Positions 8,702 through 17,343 are shown, counted from the first letter of the stretch. The stretch is DNA of 64,000 nucleotides from Sporisorium sorghi (GCA_023212695.1 JALCCG010000001.1:248001-312000); one strand, 5' to 3'. Notes: a model not told the origin generated them from the sequence alone. Program-made: numbers and translations.

Positions 8702-8736
8702 ATGGTTTCACCGCTGATCCTATATTGTACTTACAA

Positions 8737-8770
8737 AAGAAAAGGATAGCGTTTCGCCATCCTTTTCGGT
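8737..8770 (-). terminator. Terminator of the toroid-protein gene
   Basis: On the minus strand AAAAGGAT and ATCCTTTT pair around GGCGAAACGCT, followed by CTTTTG. It lies 19 bases past the stop of the gene at 8789-9691. Confidence 0.7.
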
Positions 8771-8788
8771 TTGTTTATTTTTCAACTG

Positions 8789-9691
8789 CTAGTCGTTGAG
8801 TCTGTTGAATGATTTAAGCGAGAGTAATGAGCCTAAAGTTATAACACCCTTCCATTCTTCCTTAGCTTTTTCCCATTCCTCTTCGTAACGCCCCCAAGAC
8901 CAGTTGACCGCCCAAGCACCATCTTCTTCCTGACCGTCGATTATTCCATCCAAGTCTTGCGGAATTACTTCCTTGTACTTTTCATAGTATTGGGATTCTG
9001 GAGAATCAACAATTTGTAATGGGTACGCGCAGTACCCTTGTCTATCTGCTTGGTTTTTGATAACGCAATTTTCAATGAACTTGTCTAATTTATCGGAAAT
9101 CAGTTGATATTTATCAGCTGGCAATCTGTTTGCAAGACGAACAAAACAGAACATTTCGTGCATTTCCTTTAATTCGCATCGTTCATTAAGATAATTTATG
9201 GCGTATGCAGTTAGATCGTTTAAGAGATCAGATGACACTAGATCCGAGTATTCATAAAAATATCCCAGAATCTCCGCATTGGGGTTCCCCCAGTCTTTAT
9301 AAACACCAACATAATTCCACCATGGTGCACGCGGAGCGTTATCTGCTTCTTTTGGTATCGGCTCCCATCCCATGTGTTCTTTACTGTGTGTGTTTAATAA
9401 ATATTGAATTGCTTTCTGAACTATTTTGTTATTGCCATCGACACGAAGTCGAGATAAACACTGCAAACCTACGGTAGTAGCAATCGCAGAAGATTCTTGG
9501 CATCTTATGTCGGGCTCCAACGCGTTGCCGAATCCACCATCTTCATTCTGATACTTAGATAACTCTTGAAGTACAATATCTAAACTTCCTGATTCAAATT
9601 CGTAATCAAATATGGCGCGTTCCAATTTCCGTGCCTTGGATTTGATAAATTTCTTTGACCTATCCATGCTTTCATTCGGCAAATACTTCAT
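8789..9691 (-). CDS. Alpha/alpha-toroid protein (prenyltransferase/squalene-oxidase repeat type)
   Basis: 300 residues. Two repeats of the QW-like type found in terpene cyclase-fold proteins are visible: 'YQNEDGGFGNALEPD' near residue 48 and 'GQEEDGAWAVNWSWGRYEEE' near residue 255. Helices of toroid spacing lie between. It lacks the catalytic DxDD motif of squalene-hopene cyclases, so it is more likely a binding or structural relative than a cyclase. No signal peptide. It lies 15 bases downstream of the AlkZ-related gene and probably shares its transcript. A strong terminator follows. The precise function is unknown. Confidence 0.72.
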   Translation of the reverse strand: MKYLPNESMDRSKKFIKSKARKLERAIFDYEFESGSLDIVLQELSKYQNEDGGFGNALEPDIRCQESSAIATTVGLQCLSRLRVDGNNKIVQKAIQYLLNTHSKEHMGWEPIPKEADNAPRAPWWNYVGVYKDWGNPNAEILGYFYEYSDLVSSDLLNDLTAYAINYLNERCELKEMHEMFCFVRLANRLPADKYQLISDKLDKFIENCVIKNQADRQGYCAYPLQIVDSPESQYYEKYKEVIPQDLDGIIDGQEEDGAWAVNWSWGRYEEEWEKAKEEWKGVITLGSLLSLKSFNRLND

Positions 9692-9706
9692 ATACGACCT
9701 CCATAT

Positions 9707-10408
9707 TTAAAGTAAAGGTTTTGCATCGCGACTGTTGCTTCGATTTATATCCAGTTGTAATTTTTTTGCGAAGTATTTGTAGGATTTATCGGTGCAGGAT
9801 CTGGATAATTCCGCTGACAACAGATCCTTCGCATCTTCAACGGACACATTGTCTTTATGCCCTTGAATTGAGCTCAACCATAATTCTGATGGTTCGTAAC
9901 ACATGCTGCTCCAACCTGAATCATTATCACTTTTTTTTGCCGCTCCAGTAATGACTATATCGCCATAATTCTGAAGTTCAACAAGTGATTTTTCATATTC
10001 TTTTTTGCTCTCTTTGGCATTTAAGCCTGCCTTCTTTCGTAAATTTCGTGAATCGATGTTTCCATGCTCCATCAAAACGTTATAGAGATGATAAGCCGTT
10101 CTTGAAATAAGACCATCACTATATCTTTCTTCGACCGTTTTGTCGGATGTTAGGACTGTCTTTACTATGAGAAATGAATCTGTATGAATAAAACACGCCT
10201 TATCGCCAAAAAATTTTCCATATGCAGCAACACCGTCTTGAACAATCCTAGTTCGCCACAGCCACGGGTCAGTATCAGTTCCTGTATGCCAATGATTATT
10301 TGCAGCCACAGCCGTCAGAGAAGGATATTCAGGAATAAAGCCTGAAAAAGGCAGGATTTTGTATTTCCCTACCAATTGTACAAATTCGCCGTAATTTAAC
10401 GCACCCAA
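9707..10408 (-). CDS. AlkZ-related winged-helix protein
   Basis: 233 residues, matching the 'AlkZ-related' family of Bacillus and Paenibacillus, distant from HTH_42 DNA glycosylases. The hallmark segment runs 'NNHWHTGTDTDPWLWRTRI', then 'GVAAYGKFFGDKACFIHTD', then a winged-helix half from residue 120 on. It presumably acts on nucleic acid but lacks proof of glycosylase activity. The start is a TTG at 10408, 6 bases after AAGGGTGAG. It precedes the toroid protein gene by 15 bases in the same direction. Confidence 0.75.
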   Translation of the reverse strand: MGALNYGEFVQLVGKYKILPFSGFIPEYPSLTAVAANNHWHTGTDTDPWLWRTRIVQDGVAAYGKFFGDKACFIHTDSFLIVKTVLTSDKTVEERYSDGLISRTAYHLYNVLMEHGNIDSRNLRKKAGLNAKESKKEYEKSLVELQNYGDIVITGAAKKSDNDSGWSSMCYEPSELWLSSIQGHKDNVSVEDAKDLLSAELSRSCTDKSYKYFAKKLQLDINRSNSRDAKPLL

Positions 10409-10469
10409 TATTCACTCACCCTTCCGCCAATTTATCAGAAAAAATGATAGTTTAATTTTAGTATAAATT

Positions 10470-10587
10470 CTACATATTTCTGTAAAGTCCTGCGCCTTGC
10501 CGAGCAAAAGACAATGCTGTCGATCTTCCGATTCCCGATCCGGCACCAGTAATAAATACTACGAGTTACTCTTAAATCTTCATACAT
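10470..10587 (-). pseudogene. N-terminal stub of a short-chain dehydrogenase
   Basis: After a ribosome site (GAGGGATC) and ATG at 10587 the frame shifts once, then reads 'VVFITGAGSGIGRSTALSFA', the Rossmann TGxxxGIG motif of SDR oxidoreductases. It then runs into non-matching sequence and a stop at 10470. Everything after the first 35 residues is gone, probably removed with the adjacent IS4-type insertion. Confidence 0.75.
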
Positions 10588-10599
10588 AGCGATCCCTCG

Positions 10600-11296
10600 C
10601 TAGATTCTTCTTTTATAAGGCCACTTCTTTAAACGCAAAAGTGACTTGGTGCATTTGAAAAAAACTTCGATGTCCCAGCGTATTTTGTAGGTCTGGATGA
10701 TTTCCTGTGGAGTCAGAGTCAGATCGGTGGGAGAGAATAGCCAGCCATTCTTCTTCGAACGATGGCGGATAAATACGACCATAACAGGAATGCCCGGAAC
10801 AAGATGTGTCCGGATACAACGTAGAACTGAATATTTCACGCTAATAGCATCACCAAGTTGCTCAGTTGGACATCAACGATTCAACATTTATAGCATCAGC
10901 ATTATTGTGCTTGAGCATCACTATATATTTGCGTGCTCCTTCGTTAGGAGGCTCCATGTCAAGCCTCCGGTGGGGATACTGTTCCGTGGATCGGTGTTGC
11001 TCAAACGCGTATCGATGTTGCCTTAATAACGAAATAATCAGAACAGCGTTACGATTTCCTTCATTTGCGGTGCTACTTCATACCAAGCCTTTAAGGATAA
11101 CCGTTTGCCGTTTACGAGATAGCGTTTGTTGTCATTTTTAACCATCCCAATCACATGCAATCCGCGATCAAGAATTTGCCCAATGAGCGGCGCATGCGTG
11201 AACCAGCTGTCCATTAAGGTATAAGAGGCGGATAGCCCTGCGTCAATTGCCCGATCGACACAAAGTTCCCTTTTGCCCTCTTCTACTTGTTTCTAA
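10600..11296 (-). mobile_element. IS4-family transposase remnant, internally scrambled
   Basis: Two pieces of a DDE transposase on the minus strand. The upstream piece (about 11035-11296) reads 'SYTLMDSWFTHAPLIGQIL', then 'VIGMVKNDNKRYLVNGKRL', containing the Asp of the active site, and ends in a stop at about 11040. The downstream piece (10600-10839) reads 'PQEIIQTYKIRWDIEVFFK', the YREK-like motif with the catalytic Glu. About 190 bases between them are not colinear transposase. The element separates an SDR stub from an isochorismatase stub. Confidence 0.8.
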
Positions 11297-11298
11297 CA

Positions 11299-11604
11299 CA
11301 CATATGTATGGCATTCCCAACCTTATCCGCACTTGCTGCTGGTTACAAGGTGTATGCTGTCGTTGACGCGTCCGGTAACTGGAGTAAAATGGCCACAGAT
11401 ATTACACTTGCCCGTGTCGTGCAAGCCGGAGCGATTCCAATTGATAACCTGGCTATCATCTCTGAAATTCAGGGAACATGGAACCGTCCGGATGCTGCAG
11501 ATTTTGCTGAAATCTTTGCAGAGCTTATGCCTAACTATGGCCTGCTTATCGAGAGTTTCGGGCGCGCCTTTAGCGAAGGTCAAGCATCAAACGGAAACAA
11601 ATAA
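11299..11604 (+). pseudogene. C-terminal half of a YcaC-like isochorismatase-family hydrolase
   Basis: About 100 residues matching the end of YcaC-type cysteine hydrolases: 'CMAFPTLSALAAGYKVYAVV', then Asp-Ala-Ser-Gly-Asn-Trp-Ser, then 'ATDITLARVVQAGAIP'. The Cys in the first segment is at the position of the catalytic nucleophile, but the N-terminal half with the other active-site residues is missing. The fragment joins IS4-type sequence at about 11298. It still has a good terminator downstream. Confidence 0.75.
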
Positions 11605-11618
11605 GGCAGTCTGTCATT

Positions 11619-11650
11619 GTAAAAGCCCCGATGGTTCGGGGCTTTTACTT
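11619..11650 (+). terminator. Terminator of the truncated hydrolase gene
   Basis: AAAAGCCCCG and CGGGGCTTTT form a perfect 10-bp stem with a 6-base loop, followed by ACTTTTC. It lies 16 bases past the stop at 11604. Confidence 0.85.
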
Positions 11651-12014
11651 TTCTCTTGCTCTTGAGATGTCTTGCTAAAAATAGCGAGTGTCTTCACATT
11701 GCCCCAATGTAGCTGCCGACCGGCAAACTGCTCCATTCTATTTTCAACTAACGTTTCCCGTTAGCTTAATGAACTGTTAGTTCGCTTATTTCAAATTCTC
11801 CCGTCTATAGTCTTACCGCGGTACTCTCCAAACTATTGGACTCCCATCATTCCCTTCTCTCAGGGATACCCACTTGATTATTCAAACTAAGTGGGTTTAT
11901 TATATAAATAATTTCTTCTGCATTACATAAGGTTTTCAAAATATTGATCTTCAAATACCGGCAATCTGAAGGGACTTTTTTCAAATAACCTATATATTAA
12001 AAGGAAGCGATAAT
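11650..12014. other. Intergenic region before the Lrp-type gene
   Basis: No gene. It holds a fragment of the left end of the dispersed repeat (CCCGTTAGCTTAATGAA, about 11756-11773) and an orphan hairpin at 11868-11896 (ACCCACTT/AAGTGGGT followed by TTTATTAT). The purine-rich AAGGAAGCG at 12001 is the ribosome site of the next gene. Confidence 0.5.
11868..11900 (+). terminator. Orphan hairpin terminator
   Basis: ACCCACTT and AAGTGGGT pair around a 13-base loop, followed by TTATTATA. No intact gene lies directly upstream on this strand, so it insulates the Lrp gene or is a leftover. Confidence 0.5.
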
Positions 12015-12458
12015 GTGGATCAGATCGATAAAAACATCCTGTTCTATCTGGAGAATCAAGCCAGATTGTCCATGACCGAATTGGGAAAGCTAGTGGGGCT
12101 ATCACAGCCAGCCGTCACGGAACGCGTGAAACGTATGGAAGAAGGCGGGGTGATTGAAGAGTATCGTACCATTATCAACCCCCAAAAATTAGGCAAACAA
12201 AGTACATCCTATCTACTTTTCCGGACCAGAGAATGCCATGCTTTCCTTGATTTCTGCCGTTCTTCGCCTGAAGTTGTAGAATGTTATCGCGTAAGCGGGG
12301 AACATAATTATTTATTAAAAATCATGACAGACTCCATCGCGGACCTAGAAGCATTCGGAGATCAGTGTGACAAATACGGGACCTACACGACGCTTATCGC
12401 GATGTCTTCGCCTATTGCACACAAAAACCTGATTGAAGGAACCAATCTCCTCATCTGA
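12015..12458 (+). CDS. Lrp/AsnC-family transcription regulator
   Basis: 147 residues with the two-part Lrp layout. An N-terminal winged helix ('LGKLVGLSQPAVTERVKRME', residues about 23-42) is followed by a C-terminal RAM ligand-binding domain with 'VVECYRVSGEHNYLLKIMTD' and the closing 'YTTLIAMSSPIAHKNL'. Such proteins bind DNA as dimers to octamers and respond to amino acids. The start is a GTG at 12015 with AAGGAAGCG nine bases upstream. It is convergent with the MFS gene at 12593-13795. Confidence 0.9.
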   Translation: MDQIDKNILFYLENQARLSMTELGKLVGLSQPAVTERVKRMEEGGVIEEYRTIINPQKLGKQSTSYLLFRTRECHAFLDFCRSSPEVVECYRVSGEHNYLLKIMTDSIADLEAFGDQCDKYGTYTTLIAMSSPIAHKNLIEGTNLLI

Positions 12459-12592
12459 GTATTACGTATTTATTCAAAGACCGACCGGCCATCTATCGGT
12501 TACATGGTTTGGGACGGTTTTCCTTATAAAGCAGGAAGCCGTTTTGCAACGGATTCCTGACAATTGATCTTTGTCGATGTAAAAATACGCTT

Positions 12593-13795
12593 TTAGCGGA
12601 TTCTAGGAAATCCGTGTTTTTTGGCGGTCCAAGCTACAAGAAGGGTAATTAGCAACAAGAGAACTAACGAAACTGGTAGAAATCTGGCTCCGATCCAATC
12701 AAGCAAGATAGCACCAACAATTCCTCCCCCACCTATTCCAAGATTCCACGCCGTTACAAGCATGGATTGAGCGATATCCGCACTTTGACCTCCTGCACGT
12801 GCAATGGCTGTCTGTAGTAATGTGGCTGCTCCTCCAAAGGTCAATCCCCATCCGATGACACCGAAGATGATGACGGCCGGCTGATTTATCCAGATACCCA
12901 TTGTCGCTGAGGCAAGGGCAAATATCGCAATGCTTGATAAAACCAGTATTCTCATATAACGATCAATCAGCAACCCAATTATCCAAATGCCGATCACTGA
13001 AGTCACGCCGAATATCAGCAGAATCAGATCAACTCTATGGGACAGCGCCGTCTCGGCAAGAAAAGGAGAAATGTAGGTATACAAAATATTGTGAGCCAGT
13101 ACCCAGGCGAGAACCACAAATAAAATGGATCGAATTCCAGGTATGAAAAGGATTTTATACAATGGAAGTTGATCCTGAGCGGGCTCTCCTTCATAGTCCG
13201 GCACCTTCCAGAGCACCCATGCGATGAGGGTTAGCGTCAATATGGACACTGTCCCAAAGATCAGGCGCCAGCCTACATACGTTCCGAGAAAGGTTCCTAC
13301 GGGAACCCCAAGCGCCAATGCCAAAGGAGTGCCCACCATGGCCACGGCCATGGCTTTTCCTTTTAACGACTCAGGCACCATTCGGCGTGCATAACCTGCA
13401 GTCATTCCCCACAATACCCCCGCAGCTACTCCTGCAAAGAAACGTGCGATTAGCGTTAAAGCATACATTGAAGATAAGGCAGTCACCGTGTTAAATACCA
13501 GAAAACCTATGATACAGAGCAGCAAAAGCGGTCTTCGTCTCCACCCTCGTGTCGCCGTGGTCAGCGGAATAGCAGCCAGCAGGGAGCCCACTGCATATAA
13601 CGTAACCAGTTGTCCGGCCAGCGCCTGCGTTACACCAAGATCAATCGCAATCTGGGGCAGTAGCCCTGCAGGCAGACTTTCTGTAAGTATGCAGATAAAT
13701 CCTGCCATGGCTAACGCCAATAGACTTGCCCATGGAAGGCTTTCCTTTTTGGTATCGGTGTCATCTTTGACAGAATACGATTCGTTCGAGATCAC
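12593..13795 (-). CDS. MFS drug/sugar efflux transporter, AraJ-like
   Basis: About 400 residues with twelve membrane segments and the loop 2-3 motif of the drug:proton antiporter family ('TTATRGWRRRPLLLL'). The opening 'MAGFICILTESLPAGLLPQI' is typical of AraJ/PbuE/Bmr-like efflux proteins. A longer frame reaches 13840, but AAAAGGAG lies just before a GTG at 13795, so that GTG is the likely start. It exports a small molecule using the proton gradient; the substrate is unknown. It faces the Lrp-type regulator tail to tail. Confidence 0.85.
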   Translation of the reverse strand: MISNESYSVKDDTDTKKESLPWASLLALAMAGFICILTESLPAGLLPQIAIDLGVTQALAGQLVTLYAVGSLLAAIPLTTATRGWRRRPLLLLCIIGFLVFNTVTALSSMYALTLIARFFAGVAAGVLWGMTAGYARRMVPESLKGKAMAVAMVGTPLALALGVPVGTFLGTYVGWRLIFGTVSILTLTLIAWVLWKVPDYEGEPAQDQLPLYKILFIPGIRSILFVVLAWVLAHNILYTYISPFLAETALSHRVDLILLIFGVTSVIGIWIIGLLIDRYMRILVLSSIAIFALASATMGIWINQPAVIIFGVIGWGLTFGGAATLLQTAIARAGGQSADIAQSMLVTAWNLGIGGGGIVGAILLDWIGARFLPVSLVLLLLITLLVAWTAKKHGFPRIR

Positions 13796-13919
13796 AAAAA
13801 TTCTCCTTTTTGCTGTATTTTGAAATAGCTCAAAGCTCACTTGCTATCTTTCATAAGCTTACATAAATTAGCTCTCATTTTGCATACCGCATTAAAGGTA
13901 GTTAACGCTTATCACAAGG

Positions 13920-14063
13920 ATAATCCATTAATTTCGGAATTTTTACTTTAAATTTAATGGTCATCTATATTTTAAGCTACTATGGCTGCGCTAACCTGCC
14001 TTTAGCTTAAAAAAGCCTTAGAATATGTGACTTCTATTGTATATATGTTCTTGTCGTCCGACA
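13920..14063 (-). repeat. Dispersed repeat, copy 3 (internally deleted)
   Basis: The left flank (from TAATCCATTAATTTCGG) and both ends match copy 6 at 41532-41804 closely, but the middle with the inverted pair is missing. The join reads CTGCCTTTAGCTTAAAAAAGCC. The right end is GTCGTCCGACA, the same variant as copy 6, so copies 3 and 6 share a recent ancestor. Confidence 0.7.
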
Positions 14064-14134
14064 TTTAATTTGCATCTCACCGTAACTTGCCCTTTCCCTC
14101 TTAGATTTCTTCCATCATCGTTTTAATAAAAATA

Positions 14135-14167
14135 AAAACCCGTTGGAATTAATCATCAACGGGTTTT
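14135..14167 (-). terminator. Terminator of a vanished gene
   Basis: On the minus strand AAAACCCGTTG and CAACGGGTTTTT form a strong hairpin with a T run. It follows the gene tail at 14174-14328. The same tail-plus-terminator pair recurs, more decayed, near 25605-25740 and 36800-36905. Confidence 0.75.
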
Positions 14168-14173
14168 AAAAAT

Positions 14174-14328
14174 TCATTTTTTAACATATAGATCAACCGA
14201 TTTTTGAAGTTGTATATTCTCATCATCTGGTTTGCTTATGACTAACATTGCAATTTTCTGAGGTGTAAATGATAACATAGATTGGATTGCTTCTTTGCTT
14301 AGTTCATCCTGATACGGACAATTATTTT
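14174..14328 (-). pseudogene. 3' tail of an unidentified gene (best of three copies)
   Basis: About 50 codons open to a stop at 14174, ending 'SMLSFTPQKIAMLVISKPDD' and then 'ENIQLQKSVDLYVKK'. There is no start codon or ribosome site, so only the C-terminus survives. Two more-decayed relatives lie at 25605-25740 and 36800-36905, each still linked to the same hairpin. I do not recognise the protein. Confidence 0.5.
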
Positions 14329-14331
14329 ACT

Positions 14332-15249
14332 TTAATTAAATTTCTTTTTAACAAAGTCAATGAGCTTGGACTTTAATGCATCACCGTGCTCTCCCTTATG
14401 ATACATATCTGTTCCATGATAACCACTCTCATCCACAATTAGCTCTTTATCAGTTGCTCCGGATGCTTGATATAATTTGCGCACTTCTTTTTCAATTGAG
14501 CCTCCATAATCACCAGGTGAAAAAACAAACAAGGATGGCGCTTTAATCTTTTTGACACTTGGAATTGCATCATGGGGCCCGCATTGTGCAGGAGAAGAAA
14601 GAATAATTAGCCCCTCAACAGGCAGCTCTTGACGAACGCCTGAAATGATTGCTGTACTACCGCCACATGATGCTCCTGCCAAAAATACTTTCTTTGCACC
14701 CAATCGTTTGAGTTCGCTTAAGGCTGCATCTGCATCACGATCTATATGTTGAATATCCTCTTGAATATCCTGTGAGGCACCGTGATTACGATATTCAGGA
14801 ATAACAACCAGATATCCACTCTCAGCCAATTCATTTCCCATGTCAAGAAAAGAGCAAATGTTATAGCCTTGCTCGTGTGCAAGCAGGACTCCTTTATCTC
14901 CGCTACCAAGTACAAGTGCCGACAGATACACCCCATCGCTAGTTGTCAATGTAGTTGCTTTATCGCGTAGCTCATCAGGAACACAACTATTCACAAGATG
15001 CCCGTTAGAAGACTTCACCGTACGGTCCGGCCAGGCAGGATCATACTCAACCGGTGGGTTTGATGGTATGTTTTTCACTTCGGGTGTTTCATTCCTTGTC
15101 TCGATTGTGGGGGATGTATTTTGAGGTAGATTCGTTGAAGAATGATCTTCATTTGACGATACAGGCATTTTTGCGGAGCATCCTGTAATGGTTACTAACA
15201 AAATGAGCAATACAAATATCATTTTTATTCCTTTAAAAGGTACGTTCAT
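14332..15249 (-). CDS. Secreted alpha/beta-hydrolase lipoprotein
   Basis: 305 residues from the ATG at 15249, chosen because TTGGAGG lies upstream and because it begins a clean lipoprotein signal (hydrophobic run ending Thr-Ile-Thr-Gly-Cys, Cys24). The frame stays open further upstream but that part is remnant sequence. After a Ser/Asn/Pro-rich tether the hydrolase core shows the nucleophile elbow Gly-Ala-Ser-Cys-Gly-Gly, a later Asp in 'FVFSPGDYGGS' and a His in 'DESGYHGTDMYHKGEH', a complete triad like that of dienelactone hydrolases. It acts at the outer face of the membrane on an unknown ester or amide. Confidence 0.8.
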   Translation of the reverse strand: MNVPFKGIKMIFVLLILLVTITGCSAKMPVSSNEDHSSTNLPQNTSPTIETRNETPEVKNIPSNPPVEYDPAWPDRTVKSSNGHLVNSCVPDELRDKATTLTTSDGVYLSALVLGSGDKGVLLAHEQGYNICSFLDMGNELAESGYLVVIPEYRNHGASQDIQEDIQHIDRDADAALSELKRLGAKKVFLAGASCGGSTAIISGVRQELPVEGLIILSSPAQCGPHDAIPSVKKIKAPSLFVFSPGDYGGSIEKEVRKLYQASGATDKELIVDESGYHGTDMYHKGEHGDALKSKLIDFVKKKFN

Positions 15250-15397
15250 TGATTTTCTATACCTCCAACTTTCACTGAATTTACAACAAAGTGTTCTATT
15301 ATCACTTTGAATTAACGTCTGGCTTTGATTGTTTTTTTCTTGGAATCCTCTGCCTTTGTCACTTGCATTGTTTTCCAGCTTCGTCACTCTACACGTT

Positions 15398-15521
15398 CTA
15401 GAGTCTGGGAATGAACATCTTTTCATTTGACGAAGAAATCGATTGATCTGATGAGTATCCTCCTAGAGCGAGCCCTGTTAAAAGCGTTACTACTGAAAAC
15501 GATTGGAATATTTTTTTTCAT
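15398..15521 (-). pseudogene. Signal-peptide stub of a lost secreted protein
   Basis: A good ribosome site (ACGGAGG) precedes an ATG at 15521 and a run of eight A. Removing one A gives a signal peptide 'MKKIFQSFSVVTLLTGLALG' followed by Gly-Tyr-Ser-Ser-Asp, like a lipoprotein start whose Cys has become Tyr. As written the frame is shifted. A stop follows at 15398. It lies directly upstream of the hydrolase lipoprotein gene and is probably slippage damage in the poly-A run. Confidence 0.6.
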
Positions 15522-15667
15522 TTTTTGTACCTCCGTGTACTTCCATTTTTCTTCTCCAAAACAATATGAAAATCAATTTTTAGTTTCATATATTTAATAT
15601 AGCTCAGAGATATCATCATTTATTGAACAAATTGTCAACAAATTGTCTCCGAGTTTCAATCCGTTAG

Positions 15668-15786
15668 ATATTACGGCAATCGGTACAAGTTCTTGTCCTT
15701 GGCTCGGGACAAGAACTTGTACCGATAAAACAAAAAAGCCGCTAAATTAGCGACTTTCAATGGAACTATGTTCTTGTCCACAGACA
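15668..15786 (-). repeat. Dispersed repeat, copy 4 (right half)
   Basis: It begins at ATTACGGCAATCGGTACAAG and continues to the right end CCACAGACA. The inverted pair is perfect. The left half is missing. Confidence 0.7.
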
Positions 15787-15792
15787 CTTATA

Positions 15793-15912
15793 CTTAGCTT
15801 TCTCAATGATAGTGAAAATAGAATTTCAGCATTTCTTGCTGTTTATAAGGAAACAAACGGAGCTGCCATTGAAGTTCACCTAGCGACTTATAACTATTAT
15901 TCAAAAACGTGA
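15793..15912 (+). pseudogene. C-terminal fragment of an unidentified protein
   Basis: A 39-codon open stretch on the plus strand reads 'ISAFLAVYKETNGAAIEVHL' near its middle and ends at a stop at 15912. There is no start or ribosome site; the 5' side is cut by dispersed repeat copy 4. Composition suggests real coding ancestry, but the family is not recognised. Confidence 0.4.
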
Positions 15913-15916
15913 ATTA

Positions 15917-16108
15917 AATATGTTCCCCTGGTGCTACAAGATCCAGTTGTTCATTTGAGTTAGAAAACCCATCTAAATTATTTGTGGTATTCACAGCACC
16001 TACTTGAATGACTTCCTGATAAGCACCAGGGTAACTATACTTTGGAGTGACCTGTCCATCACCGTCATTTCCGGAAGCAGCTACAACCGATATATTATGT
16101 GCTAACGC
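15917..16108 (-). pseudogene. Internal fragment of a subtilisin-like serine protease
   Basis: 64 open codons on the minus strand match the region around the oxyanion-hole Asn of S8 proteases: 'ISVVAASGNDGDG', then 'YPGAYQEVIQVGAVN', then 'LDLVAPGEHI'. The parts carrying catalytic Asp, His and Ser lie outside the fragment. The right edge abuts a 23-bp scrap of the dispersed repeat end (16108-16130). Confidence 0.8.
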
Positions 16109-16130
16109 ATTATGTTCTTGTCCTCCGACA
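16108..16130 (-). repeat. Dispersed repeat, terminal scrap
   Basis: Only the last 23 bases of the element remain (TTATGTTCTTGTCCTCCGACA on the plus strand minus its first bases), joined directly to the subtilisin fragment. Confidence 0.5.
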
Positions 16131-16257
16131 AAAGACGAGAGCTAACTAGGTATGATACAAACGTTAGTTCCTCTAAGCCTGGAAGGTATAACGCACTCAT
16201 TCACGTTCACGCTGTCAATTGGCTATCGCGTGGCTCATAGACGTTCAGGAACTAATA

Positions 16258-17343
16258 TTAACATTTATTAAAGTCTTCCCGATATGACCATCTATTAAAG
16301 CCGAATTCTGGGTCCCAGGTGTCCCATGTTTCACTTTCTGTGGAAATAGGACCGAAGTGTGACCTATACCCATTAATAACAATAAGATTGCCAGCGACAT
16401 CATTACCAACCCCGAATAAATTGAGAGATCCCTCCATGGACTCCCATTGGCTCCATCCGTTGTTAGGTGCTGTTTGTAACATATGCCATCCCCCATTATC
16501 GTCGTTATTTGCAAATAGCTCTTGACAACCATTGGAATTTCTTCCTACAAATAATCGAGAACATTTTAAATTCACGTCCCCCCATCCACTCCAGGTACCA
16601 TTTGGTGCTGTTTGCCAGTTAGACTTTACGGAAAGATTTTCGTCAATAGTAAACACTTCAAGGCGTCCATCGGCATTTTTACTAACTGCTATTGTATCTA
16701 GATATTTATCTTTGATTAATTTTATATCCCCTAGAGAACCCCATTGACTCCACCCACCATTAAAGTCTGTCTGCCAAACATGCCATAATGTATTATCTTC
16801 AGCTTTACGCCCGAATACTTCAATACGTCCATCGGCATTTTTACCAACAGCTATGCTTTGGAGACTTATTCCCTCATCCAAGGCTGACCAACCTTTCCAG
16901 CCACCATTTGGTTCTGTTTGATAGTTGTGATGAAGATTTGCACCCAAGACACTGATTGCGAATAGTTCAATACGTCCATCTTGGTTTGTCTCAACTCTGA
17001 AATCGGCATATTCTCCATTAAGTGACGACCAATCTGTAATCCACCCACCATTAGGTTCTGTCTGCCACTTATGCTTGATAGTATAGTTATCAGGATCATG
17101 GCCAAACACTACAAGACGTCCATCCGCGTATTTCGACACTGCTAAAATAGCGACAGCATCTTCACCCAAACAACCCCAATCCGACCAATTATCTGGATTT
17201 AACCAGTCAGCGCCTGGTGATAGTAACCATCTGTGCCGAACTTTATAGTCTTCACCAATCATGAATACTTCTGGACGTCCGTCCTGATTGGTAACAATAA
17301 TAGGATTTCTCAGTGGAGGAAATCTTCTGGCTGTAAATGACAT
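16258..17343 (-). CDS. Beta-propeller lectin-like protein (PLL/fucose-lectin type)
   Basis: 361 residues built from about seven repeats of 45-50 residues. Each carries a strand like Asn-x-Asp-Gly-Arg-x-Glu-Val-Phe and, about 18 residues later, a Lys/His-x-Trp-Gln-Thr-x-Pro-Asn-Gly-Gly-Trp-Ser-x-Trp motif. This pattern is that of the PLL family of seven-bladed beta-propeller lectins, known from Photorhabdus and also found in Bacilli, which bind fucosylated or methylated sugars between blades. There is no signal peptide. Start at 17343 with GAGGTGATCG upstream. It stands alone between debris and the epoxide-hydrolase stub. The sugar specificity cannot be read here. Confidence 0.78.
   Translation of the reverse strand: MSFTARRFPPLRNPIIVTNQDGRPEVFMIGEDYKVRHRWLLSPGADWLNPDNWSDWGCLGEDAVAILAVSKYADGRLVVFGHDPDNYTIKHKWQTEPNGGWITDWSSLNGEYADFRVETNQDGRIELFAISVLGANLHHNYQTEPNGGWKGWSALDEGISLQSIAVGKNADGRIEVFGRKAEDNTLWHVWQTDFNGGWSQWGSLGDIKLIKDKYLDTIAVSKNADGRLEVFTIDENLSVKSNWQTAPNGTWSGWGDVNLKCSRLFVGRNSNGCQELFANNDDNGGWHMLQTAPNNGWSQWESMEGSLNLFGVGNDVAGNLIVINGYRSHFGPISTESETWDTWDPEFGFNRWSYREDFNKC

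Noticed and set aside
13841..13919. Upstream extension of the MFS gene to 13840
   Set aside because: The extended start has no ribosome site, whereas AAAAGGAG lies correctly before the GTG at 13795.
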